Numbered from the stretch's first letter, positions 37,100 to 46,566 are shown. The stretch is 64,000 nt of DNA from Secundilactobacillus mixtipabuli (GCF_002217925.1 NZ_BCMF01000001.1:232448-296447); one strand, 5' to 3'. Numbers and translations are program-made. The notes: generated from the letters alone by a model not told the origin.

Positions 37100-37240
37100 A
37101 CAGTGGACCTTTAAAAGGCCCAAAACCGTCAGACAGTGAGAACAAACATAACAGATAAGTTGATCACTCAACTTATCTGCACACTGTTCTAACTGGCATA
37201 ACGGCAATTCGGTGACCTCGTAAATTCAGACACCGAATAC
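37100..37240. other. Cluster of strong hairpins in a gene-free stretch
   Basis: CAGATAAGTTGA/TCAACTTATCTG (37153-37180) is a perfect 12 bp stem inside weaker AACAGTG/CACTGTT arms; ATTCGGTG/CACCGAAT (37207-37238) is a second stem; GGACCTTT/AAAGGCC is a third. No gene fits. It may belong to the minus-strand RNA candidate that ends at 36925. Confidence 0.5.
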
Positions 37241-37370
37241 CCATCACACTTATGCTTTGGATAACAATAGTTTACCACGTTTAACCCAAAATTTAAATTT
37301 AATTCCGCGACTTTTTACTAAAAGCCTTGATTTTTTTAAGTAAATATGAATTAAACACTCTAAGACGTCA

Positions 37371-37404
37371 AAAAAAAGAACAGCGCCCGCATTTGACGCT
37401 GTTC
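37371..37404 (-). terminator. Terminator after the aldo/keto reductase gene
   Basis: Minus strand GGAACAGCG/CGCTGTTC followed by seven T. Confidence 0.88.
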
Positions 37405-37422
37405 CATCGTTTATCATTTTGA

Positions 37423-38268
37423 CTAATCGCCGGTTGGGTGCCAATGATCTTCAGCAGTTAATCGGTTTAAAAAGGCCATGTCTTTATCGCTGATTTCAAA
37501 ATCCAACTTAGCATTTGCCTGAATATGTGCCATTGAGCGCGCCTTAGGTAACGGTGCTAACCCATTTTGAATCACAAAACGCAGGGCCAACTGTGGAATC
37601 GAGACGCTGTACTTATCAGCCAACCGTTCCAAATCGGGACTTCCCACTAAGCCACCAGTTGCTAGCGGTGAATAGGCTTGGACAACAATCCCGTTGTCTT
37701 CAGCAGTCTTTACAATCGAATCCTGGGTATAGCCAATATAGTACTGAATTTGATCTACAGCGGGTGTAACGGTGAGGTCTTTCCAAGTGAGCAGGTTGGC
37801 CAAATCGTGAGAATTAAAGTTAGAAACTCCGATTGACTTTGCCCGACCACTCTTATAGATTTCTTGCATTGCTCGCCAGACGTCACGGTTCTCAGCATCA
37901 TGGTTGGTTCCCATCTGATCCCATGGCCATGGCGCATGAATGATATAAGAATCAACATAGTCAAGGTTAAGGGCCTTTAGACTGCTGTCAAAATCCGCCA
38001 ACGTTTGCTCATACGTCTTCGTTTCCCCTGGCAGCTTCGTTTGAACAAAAATATCTGACCGGTCAACGTCACTATCTGCAATAGCTTCACCAACGCTCTT
38101 CTCGTTGCCGTATGCTTTAGCAGTATCGATGAACCGATAGCCCGCTTTCAACGCGTTACTAACGGCATCATAGGTTTCTTTTCCCGGTTCCGTTTGCCAG
38201 GTACCAAAACCAACTTTGGGCATCTTTAAGCCATTATTTAATTCAAACGTTTCGGTAATTGTCGTCAT
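37423..38268 (-). CDS. Aldo/keto reductase
   Basis: 281 residues. Catalytic tetrad: Asp in FIDTAKAYGNE with its Tyr, Lys in VQTKLPGE and His in YIIHAPWPWD. NADPH-dependent reduction of small carbonyls is expected. Unlike most lactobacillar members the His segment is IIHAPWP rather than LIHWP. Single gene with a strong terminator; not closely similar to the copy at 11018. Confidence 0.92.
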   Translation of the reverse strand: MTTITETFELNNGLKMPKVGFGTWQTEPGKETYDAVSNALKAGYRFIDTAKAYGNEKSVGEAIADSDVDRSDIFVQTKLPGETKTYEQTLADFDSSLKALNLDYVDSYIIHAPWPWDQMGTNHDAENRDVWRAMQEIYKSGRAKSIGVSNFNSHDLANLLTWKDLTVTPAVDQIQYYIGYTQDSIVKTAEDNGIVVQAYSPLATGGLVGSPDLERLADKYSVSIPQLALRFVIQNGLAPLPKARSMAHIQANAKLDFEISDKDMAFLNRLTAEDHWHPTGD

Positions 38269-38322
38269 TTTAATTCCCCCTATTTCTGGTGTTTAGCCTT
38301 ATTATATCAGTTTCTGATCAAT

Positions 38323-38387
38323 AAAAAATCCCGTGACACGCACAGATAGCATTAACCATGCTGTCCGTCAGCGAACGGGATTTTTCT
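38323..38387 (-). terminator. Terminator after the aminotransferase gene
   Basis: AAAAAATCCCGT pairs with ACGGGATTTTTC, with an inner imperfect stem. Confidence 0.82.
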
Positions 38388-38405
38388 TAATTTAACTTCT
38401 GATTA

Positions 38406-39605
38406 TTATTTTGGTGCTGGTACTGTCATCACTTCATCAAGTGCGGCAGCCAATTCCTTAACCCCATCGACGATACCGTCTTCAGGCGTGTTTGAATAGT
38501 TCATTCTAAACGTGCCTGGTTCAGGCTGGTTACCATAGAATGGATCGCCGGGAACCACGGCCACGTTACGCTTCAAAGCTGCGTCAAACAAGTCTTGCGA
38601 GCTCTTAACGCCAGGTACTGTGACCCACAGGAACATCCCACCCTCAGGATTACTGTGCTTGACACCCTTTGGGAAGTACTTATCGATGGCATCCATCATG
38701 AGTTGCTCACGCTTGTGATATAAAGCCGTGATCTTTTCGATATGGTCATTGATATCATTGTCGGTAAAGTACTGTGCACAAACGTACTGTGAGAAGCTAT
38801 CCGTATGCAGATCAGCAGACTGCTTCATCATGGTGTACTTCTTCAGTAATTTTGGTTCTGCAACAACCCAGCCGATTCGAAGGCCTGGTGCGAAGATCTT
38901 CGACATGGTTCCCATGTAGATGACGTGGCCGGTCTTATCTAATGACTTCAGCGAAGGTAAATTTTTACCTGCCCAACGAATAGCACCATAGGGGTTATCT
39001 TCCAAAACCATCACATCGTACTTGTCAGCTAATTCGACCAACTTCTTCCGCCGTTCCAAGGTCATCGTTCGGCCAGTTGGGTTTTGGAAAGTAGGGACAG
39101 TGTAAATTAAACGGGTATCCGGATTGTTCTTTAACGCTTCTTCAAGAGAATCCATCTTCATCCCGTCTTCATCCATATCAACGCCGACAAAATGGGCACC
39201 GTATGAACGGAAAACATCAACGGCGGTCAAGTAGGTTGGGTCTTCAACAATGACAGCACTGCCTTCATCAAGGAACATCTTAGCCGTTAAATCGATCGAT
39301 TGCTGTGAACCAGTGGCAATCATGACGTGGTCAGCAGTCGTATGAATCCCTTCGACCTCTAATCGTTTGAGAATGACGTTACGTAATTCAGGTACCCCTT
39401 GTGCTGAACTGTATTGTAACGCAGCAGCACCCTTTTCCTTTAAAACCTTATCCGCAGCAGCTTGAACTTGGGCCACTGGGAAGAGTTCTGGGGCGGGTAA
39501 GCCACCAGCGAATGACGTAACTTTAGGATCAGCAGCAGCCTTTAAGATATCACCAACGGGGTCAGTATCAGTCTTGGGAACTCGGTTAGAAAATTTATAG
39601 TTCAT
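38406..39605 (-). CDS. PLP-dependent aminotransferase, class I
   Basis: 399 residues, fold type I. The Schiff-base lysine lies in GTMSKIFAPGLRIGW, with VPTFQNPTGRTM and EDNPYGAIRW contacting PLP and the C-terminal FRMNYSNTP binding the substrate carboxylate. Similar to 2-aminoadipate/aromatic aminotransferases of the AraT/LysN type. It probably links branched-chain or aromatic amino acids to 2-oxoglutarate; exact specificity is not clear. Single gene. Confidence 0.9.
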   Translation of the reverse strand: MNYKFSNRVPKTDTDPVGDILKAAADPKVTSFAGGLPAPELFPVAQVQAAADKVLKEKGAAALQYSSAQGVPELRNVILKRLEVEGIHTTADHVMIATGSQQSIDLTAKMFLDEGSAVIVEDPTYLTAVDVFRSYGAHFVGVDMDEDGMKMDSLEEALKNNPDTRLIYTVPTFQNPTGRTMTLERRKKLVELADKYDVMVLEDNPYGAIRWAGKNLPSLKSLDKTGHVIYMGTMSKIFAPGLRIGWVVAEPKLLKKYTMMKQSADLHTDSFSQYVCAQYFTDNDINDHIEKITALYHKREQLMMDAIDKYFPKGVKHSNPEGGMFLWVTVPGVKSSQDLFDAALKRNVAVVPGDPFYGNQPEPGTFRMNYSNTPEDGIVDGVKELAAALDEVMTVPAPK

Positions 39606-39854
39606 CTAGAACACTCCTCTATATGTAAGTTTACTAATAAGCAATATGTTAACCACTGCACTTGTAGTAGTTTGAGTAACATTATAGCACAAAAATTAAA
39701 GTATGATTAGGAAATTCATAATTGTGCCACCAAATTAATTGGCTCCCGAAATTAAATGAGTGGTACCGTAAATCTATATCGACAAGGATTTAAAGTGATT
39801 TATTGACGGACACACAGCCTAAAATTTACTTTAGTTCATTACTTAGATATAGCC

Positions 39855-39980
39855 TTAACCTGTTCCACAACTCAGATTCCGGCCATATAACCCCAAATAA
39901 CGCCATCCCGATAAAGCCCATCGGAATGACGTTATTTGGGGTTATATTCTGGAATCTACCGAGTTGTGTCGCAGCTTCCT
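39855..39980 (-). repeat. Long structured hairpin repeat, copy 3 (after the amino-acid permease)
   Basis: CCACAACTC/GAGTTGTG and AGATTCC/GGAATCT arms; core CCGGCCATATAA facing TTATATTCTGG; inner stem CCCCAAATAACG/CGTTATTTGGGG. The core pair changed from G-C in copies 1 and 2 to A-T here, on both sides. It begins at the TAA stop of the permease gene. Confidence 0.85.
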
Positions 39981-41369
39981 TTAATCTAAGCGTCCATGCC
40001 GATGCCGTACCAAGTAGAACAAGGTTGCGACAACCAGGACCAATGCGCCAACAATCACCGAAATTCGCGTATCAGGGTTAACAAACATGAACCCTACGAT
40101 CACCAGTAACATGACGATGGCAAAATAATCTGAGAATGGATATAAAGGTAACTTAAAAGGATGATCTTTCATAACTAAAGCATTATTTTTCCGGAATCGC
40201 AGTTCGGCCAATAGGATCACAAACCACGGAATCATGCCGGGCAGCACAGAGGAACTGAAGACCACCACAAACAAGTTTGACGTTGATTTGTTATAGGCAG
40301 AAAAGACAATATCCAAGATAAACCCTAACAGGATACCACCTGAGATTCCTAAGATCGATGCACTAGGAACAACGCGTTTTGACAAGTGCCCGAAAATCTT
40401 TGGCGCATCATTTTCATGTGCCAGCTTAAACAGCATTCTGCTTGAAGAGTAAATCCCCGAGTTAGCACTGGATAACGCAGCAGTTAGCACCACAAAGTTG
40501 ATCACGGAAGCGGCAGCCGTAATCCCAACTTTAGCAAAGGTAGAAACAAATGGCGAACCGATCGCACTCAAATGATTCCAAGGGTAAATCGTGACGATCA
40601 CAAAAATCGCGCCAACGTAAAAGATCAAGATTCGTAACAGAACCGACTTTACGGATTTAACGATAGCTTGTTGCGGGTTGGCCACTTCACCAGCCGTAAT
40701 TCCCAACAATTCAATACCTTCATACGAACCGACGATAATCGACATGGAGAAGAAGAACCCTTTCACGCCACCCGTAAAGAAGCCGCCATGTGCCCAGAGG
40801 TTGCTGAAACCGGTTGGATGACCGCCGTTACCGATCCCAAAGAAAATGACCAATAGACCAAGGATAATCATCATGATGATCGTTACCACTTTGATCATGG
40901 CAAACCAGAACTCCAGTGAGCCATAAGCCTTCGCACTGGCCAAATTAGCGACCACTAAAAAGGCAATGATGATAATGCCCACTGTTGAAGTGTTAATGTG
41001 CGGCCACCAGTATTGTAAGTACTGCGTTGCCGCCACCACTTCGGACATACCAACCACAATATATTCAAACACGTTGGCCCATTTCGCCAAATACCCAGCT
41101 AGGGGGTGAACGTATTCGGTGGCGTAATCCGCGAAGGAACCCGTTCCGGGATTAATGTAGATCATTTCACCAAGCGCTCGCATGACGATGTACAAAATTA
41201 AGCCAACAAACATATAAGCCAACAATACGGAAGGCCCCGTCCACTTAATCGTTGAAGTGGAACCCATAAACAGGCCAACACCAATTGCGCCGCCTAAGGA
41301 AATCATTTCCATTTGTCCCGCCGTCATTGTTCGACGTAACGCAGGCGACTCTTTTACTTTTCGCTTCAT
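39981..41369 (-). CDS. APC family amino-acid permease (AAT type)
   Basis: 462 residues, twelve membrane segments. MEMISLGGAIGVGLFMGSTSTIKWTGPS is the first helix of the amino acid transporter (AAT) family, and YEGIELLGITAGEVANPQQAI the loop after helix 6, as in AroP, CycA and GabP carriers. Start ATG 41369 has TTGGAGAGG upstream; a longer frame runs into the leader hairpin at 41418-41453. Substrate not fixed by sequence. Confidence 0.92.
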   Translation of the reverse strand: MKRKVKESPALRRTMTAGQMEMISLGGAIGVGLFMGSTSTIKWTGPSVLLAYMFVGLILYIVMRALGEMIYINPGTGSFADYATEYVHPLAGYLAKWANVFEYIVVGMSEVVAATQYLQYWWPHINTSTVGIIIIAFLVVANLASAKAYGSLEFWFAMIKVVTIIMMIILGLLVIFFGIGNGGHPTGFSNLWAHGGFFTGGVKGFFFSMSIIVGSYEGIELLGITAGEVANPQQAIVKSVKSVLLRILIFYVGAIFVIVTIYPWNHLSAIGSPFVSTFAKVGITAAASVINFVVLTAALSSANSGIYSSSRMLFKLAHENDAPKIFGHLSKRVVPSASILGISGGILLGFILDIVFSAYNKSTSNLFVVVFSSSVLPGMIPWFVILLAELRFRKNNALVMKDHPFKLPLYPFSDYFAIVMLLVIVGFMFVNPDTRISVIVGALVLVVATLFYLVRHRHGRLD

Positions 41370-41417
41370 TAAATTATTGCCTCTCCAACTTAACCAAATT
41401 ATTGATTCATTTAAATT

Positions 41418-41453
41418 GGGCGCAATGCCGGTGAACACCGGAACATTACGCCC
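41418..41453 (-). promoter_or_regulatory. Strong hairpin in the permease leader
   Basis: GGGCGTAATG pairs with CATTGCGCCC, and CCGGTG with CACCGG inside, an almost complete stem of about 16 bp some 50 bases upstream of the start codon. No T run follows, so it is not a plain terminator; it could be an mRNA control element. Confidence 0.55.
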
Positions 41454-41632
41454 GAAGTTAAATACTGCCTCACAGTTTAAAAAGTGTGAAAGTATCTACA
41501 AACCTTATTTACCTTTAATATCTTAGCACCAACAGTGGCACAAACAAAGCAAACTTCAACGATTATTTAAATGTGAGCGCTATTATTGTGACGATCGCCG
41601 CACGCTACATATTCCCAATAAACGGCGGGTTT

Positions 41633-42502
41633 TTACTTCTGATTTAAGAACAAAGCTTTATTATCTCTAACAAATTCAGCAAAGGTCGTGGCTGGGCGGC
41701 CCAGGACCTCCGCCACTGTATTCGTAACTGTTTTGGCATTACCCAATTGCGTAATGATATAGAGCATTACCGTCACGTTGGCAAATTCTTTCTTGATGCC
41801 TCGCTGAATCATGGTGCGCCGGAATTTAAGTAGACTAGGCTTACTGTAAGTAATTGGTACACCTAATTCCGTGGTCATAATCTGGGCAGCCTGCTTGTAA
41901 GTAATGGCAGCAGGCCCCGTAATTGCTAACGCCTGACCAAGGTACTGGGGATCGCATAGTGTTGCTACGGCAACCGCCGCAATGTCCCGCGTATCGATAA
42001 AGCTGGTTTTAGAATGACCGGCTGGAACAAATAAATCATGATGCTGTTGAATATCCTGTAAATGCGTGCTGGTTAAGTTCTGCATAAAGAAACTCGGTCG
42101 AATAAAGGTGTGTGGCAGCCCCATTTCGGTAATCATCCGTTCAATTTTGCGGTGGGGAACCATTGGATTTTTCTCCACGCCAATGAGAGACACGAAGACG
42201 ACTTGATCAATCCCGTGTTTCTTCACTGCAGTCAAAAACGGCTTCATGTCTTGTTCCGGCTTGGCTAATTCTGGTGGCCGAACAAAAAACACCTTATTAA
42301 CCCCTTCTAAGGCTGGCGTAAAAGTACTGGCATCTAGAAAATCAAAATGGCGGGTTTCAACGCCCAGTTGCCTCATTTGATCCGGCTCAGAATGATAAAT
42401 CCCAGCAACGACAGTCACATCATTCATTGCTGCCAGCTGTTGAACCACCGGCCAGCCGATGTTTCCTGTACTGCCTAAAACTAGAACTTTATCCAACATC
42501 AT
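41633..42502 (-). CDS. NmrA-like NAD(P)-binding protein
   Basis: 289 residues, atypical short-chain dehydrogenase. LVLGSTGNIGWPVVQQL is the Rossmann GxxGxxG motif; FIRPSFFMQNL and the C-terminal GRPATTFAEFVRDN are typical of QorB/YtfG and NmrA relatives. Likely a quinone reductase or redox sensor. It overlaps the upstream MarR gene by 14 bases and is translated with it. Confidence 0.88.
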   Translation of the reverse strand: MMLDKVLVLGSTGNIGWPVVQQLAAMNDVTVVAGIYHSEPDQMRQLGVETRHFDFLDASTFTPALEGVNKVFFVRPPELAKPEQDMKPFLTAVKKHGIDQVVFVSLIGVEKNPMVPHRKIERMITEMGLPHTFIRPSFFMQNLTSTHLQDIQQHHDLFVPAGHSKTSFIDTRDIAAVAVATLCDPQYLGQALAITGPAAITYKQAAQIMTTELGVPITYSKPSLLKFRRTMIQRGIKKEFANVTVMLYIITQLGNAKTVTNTVAEVLGRPATTFAEFVRDNKALFLNQK

Positions 42503-42908
42503 GACCCTCTTCCAATTTCATAAGTAGTTGTACTAATGCTTCCTGTTCTTCTGCGTTCAGAGGCGTCGCAAATTCTGATATTTGCAGGTCAGCAATCCGC
42601 TGGCAGTGTTTGAACATCTGCTCACCACTGTCCGTTAACGTTAAGGTACGGGCCCGTCGATCTTCACTGGATGTTTGAATGTGAACCAGTTCTTTTGCTT
42701 CAAGCCGTTTAACGACTCCCGAGATCGTAGCGCGATCCATCCCCACCATGTCCGCCACTTGTGCTGAAGTTAAGAGCGATTCTACCAGTCCCATTTGAGC
42801 TAGTACCGCCCATTGAGCACTGGTGATTCCCTCTTTCTCCAACGTCATATTTAGCTGATGGCGAAGCTTTTTAGCAACATCCATGATGAGATAGCCAAAA
42901 TTATGCAT
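42489..42908 (-). CDS. MarR family regulator
   Basis: 139 residues with a winged helix-turn-helix (TSAQVADMVGMDRATISGVVKRLEAKELVHIQTSSEDRRARTLTLTDSGEQ; the DxR wing is present). First gene of an operon with the NmrA-like enzyme. AAAGGAGG lies upstream of its ATG, and a perfect operator overlaps the promoter, so it probably represses its own operon until a quinone-like or phenolic ligand is present (ligand inferred). Confidence 0.93.
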   Translation of the reverse strand: MHNFGYLIMDVAKKLRHQLNMTLEKEGITSAQWAVLAQMGLVESLLTSAQVADMVGMDRATISGVVKRLEAKELVHIQTSSEDRRARTLTLTDSGEQMFKHCQRIADLQISEFATPLNAEEQEALVQLLMKLEEGHDVG

Positions 42909-42923
42909 GCTGACGCCTCCTTT

Positions 42924-42969
42924 ATATAGTTAGTACACTAACTATATCGAACATGGGCTTTAAAGTCAA
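42924..42969 (-). promoter_or_regulatory. MarR operon promoter and operator
   Basis: Minus strand -35 TTGACT (42969-42964), 17 bp, -10 TATAGT (42946-42941). The palindrome ATATAGTTAG-TGTA-CTAACTATAT (42924-42947; 10 bp perfect arms) covers the -10 box and the start site. Confidence 0.88.
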
Positions 42970-42994
42970 AATAACTACTATTCGAGTTTTTAAT

Positions 42995-43039
42995 ACAAAA
43001 AGCGAGACCGGACAAAAGCTTTTGTCCGGTCTCGCTTTA
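42995..43039 (-). terminator. Terminator after the alcohol dehydrogenase gene
   Basis: AAAGCGAGACCGGACAAAAG pairs with CTTTTGTCCGGTCTCGCTTT, a perfect stem about 120 bases after the stop. The bases between hold nothing recognised. Confidence 0.85.
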
Positions 43040-43156
43040 ATGAAACAATATTAATCAATCTGCAGTTTTAGCAATACTTATCACTCATACGATTTTACCA
43101 GCACATTAGCAAATTCCGAAGAATCTACCTATACCAGATCTGCTTCTTATCACTTA

Positions 43157-44260
43157 TTAAGGCATCATCAAAATTGGTTTGATGACTTTACCTGATTTTG
43201 AATCTGCCATTGCTAGGTTAATATCTTTCAAATCATAGTATTTAACTAACTTGTCGAATGGGAATTGGCCTGCTTGATAAAGTTTGATTAGTTTTGGAAT
43301 AAATAGCTTCGGCAATGAAGAACCCTGCAGGACACCGCGCATCGTTCGAGCTGGTACTAAGAAATCCTGTGCCATATTAAATTCACCTTCAAAAGCACCG
43401 CCGACAACTGCAACTTGACCATAAATACCAGTTGAACGAACTGCGTTTTCAGCTAAGCCTTTGATACCAGCTGATACAACACCAAATTCGACACCGCCAG
43501 CACTGATTTTTTGTACTTCGGCTGGCACATCAGGAATGTTTTTGCTGTTGATGACGTTGGTTGCACCTAATTCAAGTGCTAAGTCTAATCGGCTATCAAC
43601 CACGTCAACGGCAATAATTGGGTCACAGTGAGCCACTTTGGCAGCCATAATTGCAGCCAGCCCCACGGTACCCGTACCAAAGATAACGATCCCATCACCT
43701 GGTTCTGGCTTTAAATCGTTCAAAACGGTGCCGGCACCGGTTTGTAAACCACAGCCCAAAGGTCCAAGGAGTTTCAAGTCAACATCTTTAGTTACCTTGA
43801 CAACGTTTCTAGCTTGCACTTTCATATAGTTACCAAAAGAACTTTGCTGGAAGAATGAACTCAGTGGTTGGCCGTCAAGTTCATAACGAGTACCGCCATC
43901 AATGTCTTTGCCTTCAAAGTTCAGTTCGTTCATCCGTTCGCAGGCATATGGACGGCCAGCAACACACTGCTTGCAGGTGCCACAGCTAGCGTAGGAAACG
44001 GTGACATGATCGCCCTTTTGAAATTCAGTGACACTTGAACCGACAGCTTCAACAATACCAGCACCTTCATGTCCCATAATCATTGGGATTGGTGCAAAGC
44101 CTGTTGGCCCACCATTTACTTCCAAAATATCGGCGCCGCAAATCCCACTGGCAACCGTTTTAACCAATAGCTCATCAGCTTTTAGATTATCGTCTAAATT
44201 AACTTTCTTAATCTCTAAAGGGGCGCCTTTTTCTAATGATACAGCAGCAGTAATTTCCAT
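43157..44260 (-). CDS. Zinc-dependent alcohol dehydrogenase
   Basis: 367 residues, MDR superfamily. Catalytic zinc ligands in SGICGADI and MGHEGAGIVEAVG; structural zinc Cys set in SCGTCKQCVAGRPYAC; NAD-binding GTGTVGLAAI. The order and the FGNYMKVQARNVVKV segment resemble aryl-alcohol dehydrogenases. Start ATG 44260 follows TGGAGG by 8 bases; a TTG-like upstream start is unlikely. A TetR gene lies 106 bases upstream on the same strand. Confidence 0.92.
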   Translation of the reverse strand: MEITAAVSLEKGAPLEIKKVNLDDNLKADELLVKTVASGICGADILEVNGGPTGFAPIPMIMGHEGAGIVEAVGSSVTEFQKGDHVTVSYASCGTCKQCVAGRPYACERMNELNFEGKDIDGGTRYELDGQPLSSFFQQSSFGNYMKVQARNVVKVTKDVDLKLLGPLGCGLQTGAGTVLNDLKPEPGDGIVIFGTGTVGLAAIMAAKVAHCDPIIAVDVVDSRLDLALELGATNVINSKNIPDVPAEVQKISAGGVEFGVVSAGIKGLAENAVRSTGIYGQVAVVGGAFEGEFNMAQDFLVPARTMRGVLQGSSLPKLFIPKLIKLYQAGQFPFDKLVKYYDLKDINLAMADSKSGKVIKPILMMP

Positions 44261-44366
44261 GGTCAATACCTCCATTAATGTTTGATAATTAATTCACATT
44301 GATTTCGGTTCTAGAATATCATGGATCAGCCTGTTTAAATGTATCAATAACAGGCAAACTGTCACA

Positions 44367-44909
44367 CTATTTAAACAACAGATTGTAGTTATTCGTCATC
44401 TTTAAAAATAGTTCAGTCAGAGTTTGAACATTTCTGGACTGACTATCTTCCTCTAGAAAAGTTCTTAGAAACATGTACGTCGCACCTGCATAAGTATTCG
44501 TGATATACGCTTCATTCAAGTGGACCACGTTATTCATTTTCATGACTTCACGCTGCATGAACGCAATGTTATCAATCAATACTTCGCGTAGTTCCGCCCA
44601 TTCAATTAACGCAAAGAATTCGCGATGATCATTCCAGTAGGCAATTAGAAAACCGATCATGGCTTGGGCATCTAAATTGGCAGTCAACCTAAAACGATGT
44701 AGCGCGTTTAACTTAAATTCGTGAACTCTTGAAGCAATGATCTCATCTTTATCCTGATAGTGGCGATAGAAAGTTTGACGAGACAAACCTGCGTACGAAG
44801 CAATTTGCTGAACGGTGGTTGCCCGATAATCTACCCCATCCGCTTTCATTTGCAGTAGGGCCTGATAGAACTTCTCTTTGCTTTTATCTTTCGCCTTTAA
44901 TTCAGCCAT
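44367..44909 (-). CDS. TetR family regulator
   Basis: 180 residues. Helix-turn-helix at residues ~25-55 (TTVQQIASYAGLSRQTFYRHYQDKDEI), then an alpha-helical ligand domain ending NNYNLLFK. It is upstream of the alcohol dehydrogenase gene and divergent from the peptide transporter gene, so either could be its target. No clear palindrome was found. Confidence 0.9.
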   Translation of the reverse strand: MAELKAKDKSKEKFYQALLQMKADGVDYRATTVQQIASYAGLSRQTFYRHYQDKDEIIASRVHEFKLNALHRFRLTANLDAQAMIGFLIAYWNDHREFFALIEWAELREVLIDNIAFMQREVMKMNNVVHLNEAYITNTYAGATYMFLRTFLEEDSQSRNVQTLTELFLKMTNNYNLLFK

Positions 44910-45083
44910 TTCTCTACCTCGGTGGACTTGATTTAATACCCAGATTATAGCATTTTTAACCGCCCATTTAGTATCGCTGAATTGAATTTTGGCAAACCTT
45001 TATCACCTAACCGTTTAAAACGCCACAACTTTTATGTTATGCTAATTAGTTCACAAAATTCGTCATCACTAGAGGTGTCCCCC

Positions 45084-46541
45084 GTGGCAAAACAAGACAA
45101 TATGCTTATTAAGCAACGACCCGCATTCAACCTGATGGCCACTGGCGCGCTAGGCAACGGCTTTGCAACCTACGCAGTCAGTGCCATCATGATTTTATAT
45201 CTCTACGAACCGCTGCACGCCGGCGGTCTGGGACTTGATCGCATCACCGCTGCCCAAATCATGGCGGTCTTCTCTTCATTAGGCTACTTTGCCGGAATCG
45301 CTGGTAGTTATGCCGCGGATCGCTTGGTGGGCCTGCGAAAACCTTACATATATGGTACCCTGCTCAATATCGTTGCCATTTCGCTACTGGTTGTCCCGCA
45401 CGGTGGCCTAATCCTGTTCTTCATTAGTTTGGCACTCCAGATCATCGCCTCTGGTATCACCGGCCAGAGTCTCTATGCGTTAGTGGGATTGCTTTATCAC
45501 CAAAATGGCACCATGCGGAATTCCGCATTTACTTTCATTTATATCATGAACAACGTTGGGGCAGCCGGACCGGTCATTACGGGTGCGGTATCCCTACGCT
45601 TCGGCTATAATATGGGCTTTCTGGTAGCCGTCATCGTTCAAATCGCGACAACTGTTCCCTATCTCCTTCTGAATCATCGTTACTTTGGCACCCTGGGAAC
45701 GTTGTCGCCTGATCCCATGCAACCAGCAGAGCGGCGAGTTTTGAAAAAAAGACTGTTCTGGGGAATAACCATCATTGCTCTTTTGATTATCCTGCTGGTC
45801 TGGATGGGTTGGTTAACTGCCAATCGTTTCAATAATGTGGTCGGCATCCTCGGCATCATCTTACCGTTCGGCTATTTAGTAAAAATCATCTGCAGCAGTA
45901 AGGTTACCCGTCAGGAAGCAGGTCACCTACAAACGTATGGCCTTTTCTTAATCGGCGTCAGTATCAGCATGCTGATCAGTAGTCAGGCTGAAGGTGTTTT
46001 ATCAATTTATACGTTGTACCACGTGAACTTAAACGTCTGGGGGATTCATCTTTCGGCCGCCAGTTTTCAAACAGTCCCTGCCATATTAGCTGTTCTTTTT
46101 GGTAGTTTCACGAGTAAATTGTGGGCTAAACTGGGAACCCGTGGGCCAAATCAAAGTTTAAAATTCGGGATTGGCCTGTTGCTTTGGGGCGCAGCACCAT
46201 TGATCATGATTTTGCCGCTGAGTCTGTTTTCTACTTCTACTAAGGTATCGCCTCTGTGGATCCTAATGTTTTTTGTCCTAATGACTGCGGGAGAAACCTT
46301 GGTTTCGCCAGTTGGTAGAGCAATGGCCAGTGAAATTGCACCCCGCGCCTATACCACCCAAATGATGACCATTTTCACGCTATTTCAAGCTGCCGGTTCC
46401 GGTATGGCAGCTATTGCCGCAAACTTCTATACCAAGGGACATGAAGTGCTTTATTTTTTGGTTCTCGGGATAATTGCCATCATCTGGGGTGTACTGATGG
46501 TGTTTAAGAACAAGACAATCAACCGGAGACTCACTGACTGA
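45084..46541 (+). CDS. POT family di-/tripeptide transporter
   Basis: 485 residues, about 14 membrane segments, proton-dependent oligopeptide (PTR2/DtpT) family. MILYLYEPLHAGGLGLDRITAAQIMAVFSSLGYFAGIAGSYAADRLVG carries the opening family motif, and FTFIYIMNNVGAAGPVITGAVS the FYxxINxG-like motif. GTG 45084 is preferred, with AGAGGTG upstream; the open frame extends further back, into promoter sequence. Brings in short peptides for peptidases such as Pip. Confidence 0.9.
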   Translation: MAKQDNMLIKQRPAFNLMATGALGNGFATYAVSAIMILYLYEPLHAGGLGLDRITAAQIMAVFSSLGYFAGIAGSYAADRLVGLRKPYIYGTLLNIVAISLLVVPHGGLILFFISLALQIIASGITGQSLYALVGLLYHQNGTMRNSAFTFIYIMNNVGAAGPVITGAVSLRFGYNMGFLVAVIVQIATTVPYLLLNHRYFGTLGTLSPDPMQPAERRVLKKRLFWGITIIALLIILLVWMGWLTANRFNNVVGILGIILPFGYLVKIICSSKVTRQEAGHLQTYGLFLIGVSISMLISSQAEGVLSIYTLYHVNLNVWGIHLSAASFQTVPAILAVLFGSFTSKLWAKLGTRGPNQSLKFGIGLLLWGAAPLIMILPLSLFSTSTKVSPLWILMFFVLMTAGETLVSPVGRAMASEIAPRAYTTQMMTIFTLFQAAGSGMAAIAANFYTKGHEVLYFLVLGIIAIIWGVLMVFKNKTINRRLTD

Positions 46542-46566
46542 AGTTAATTTTCGCAGGTAGTCAAAA

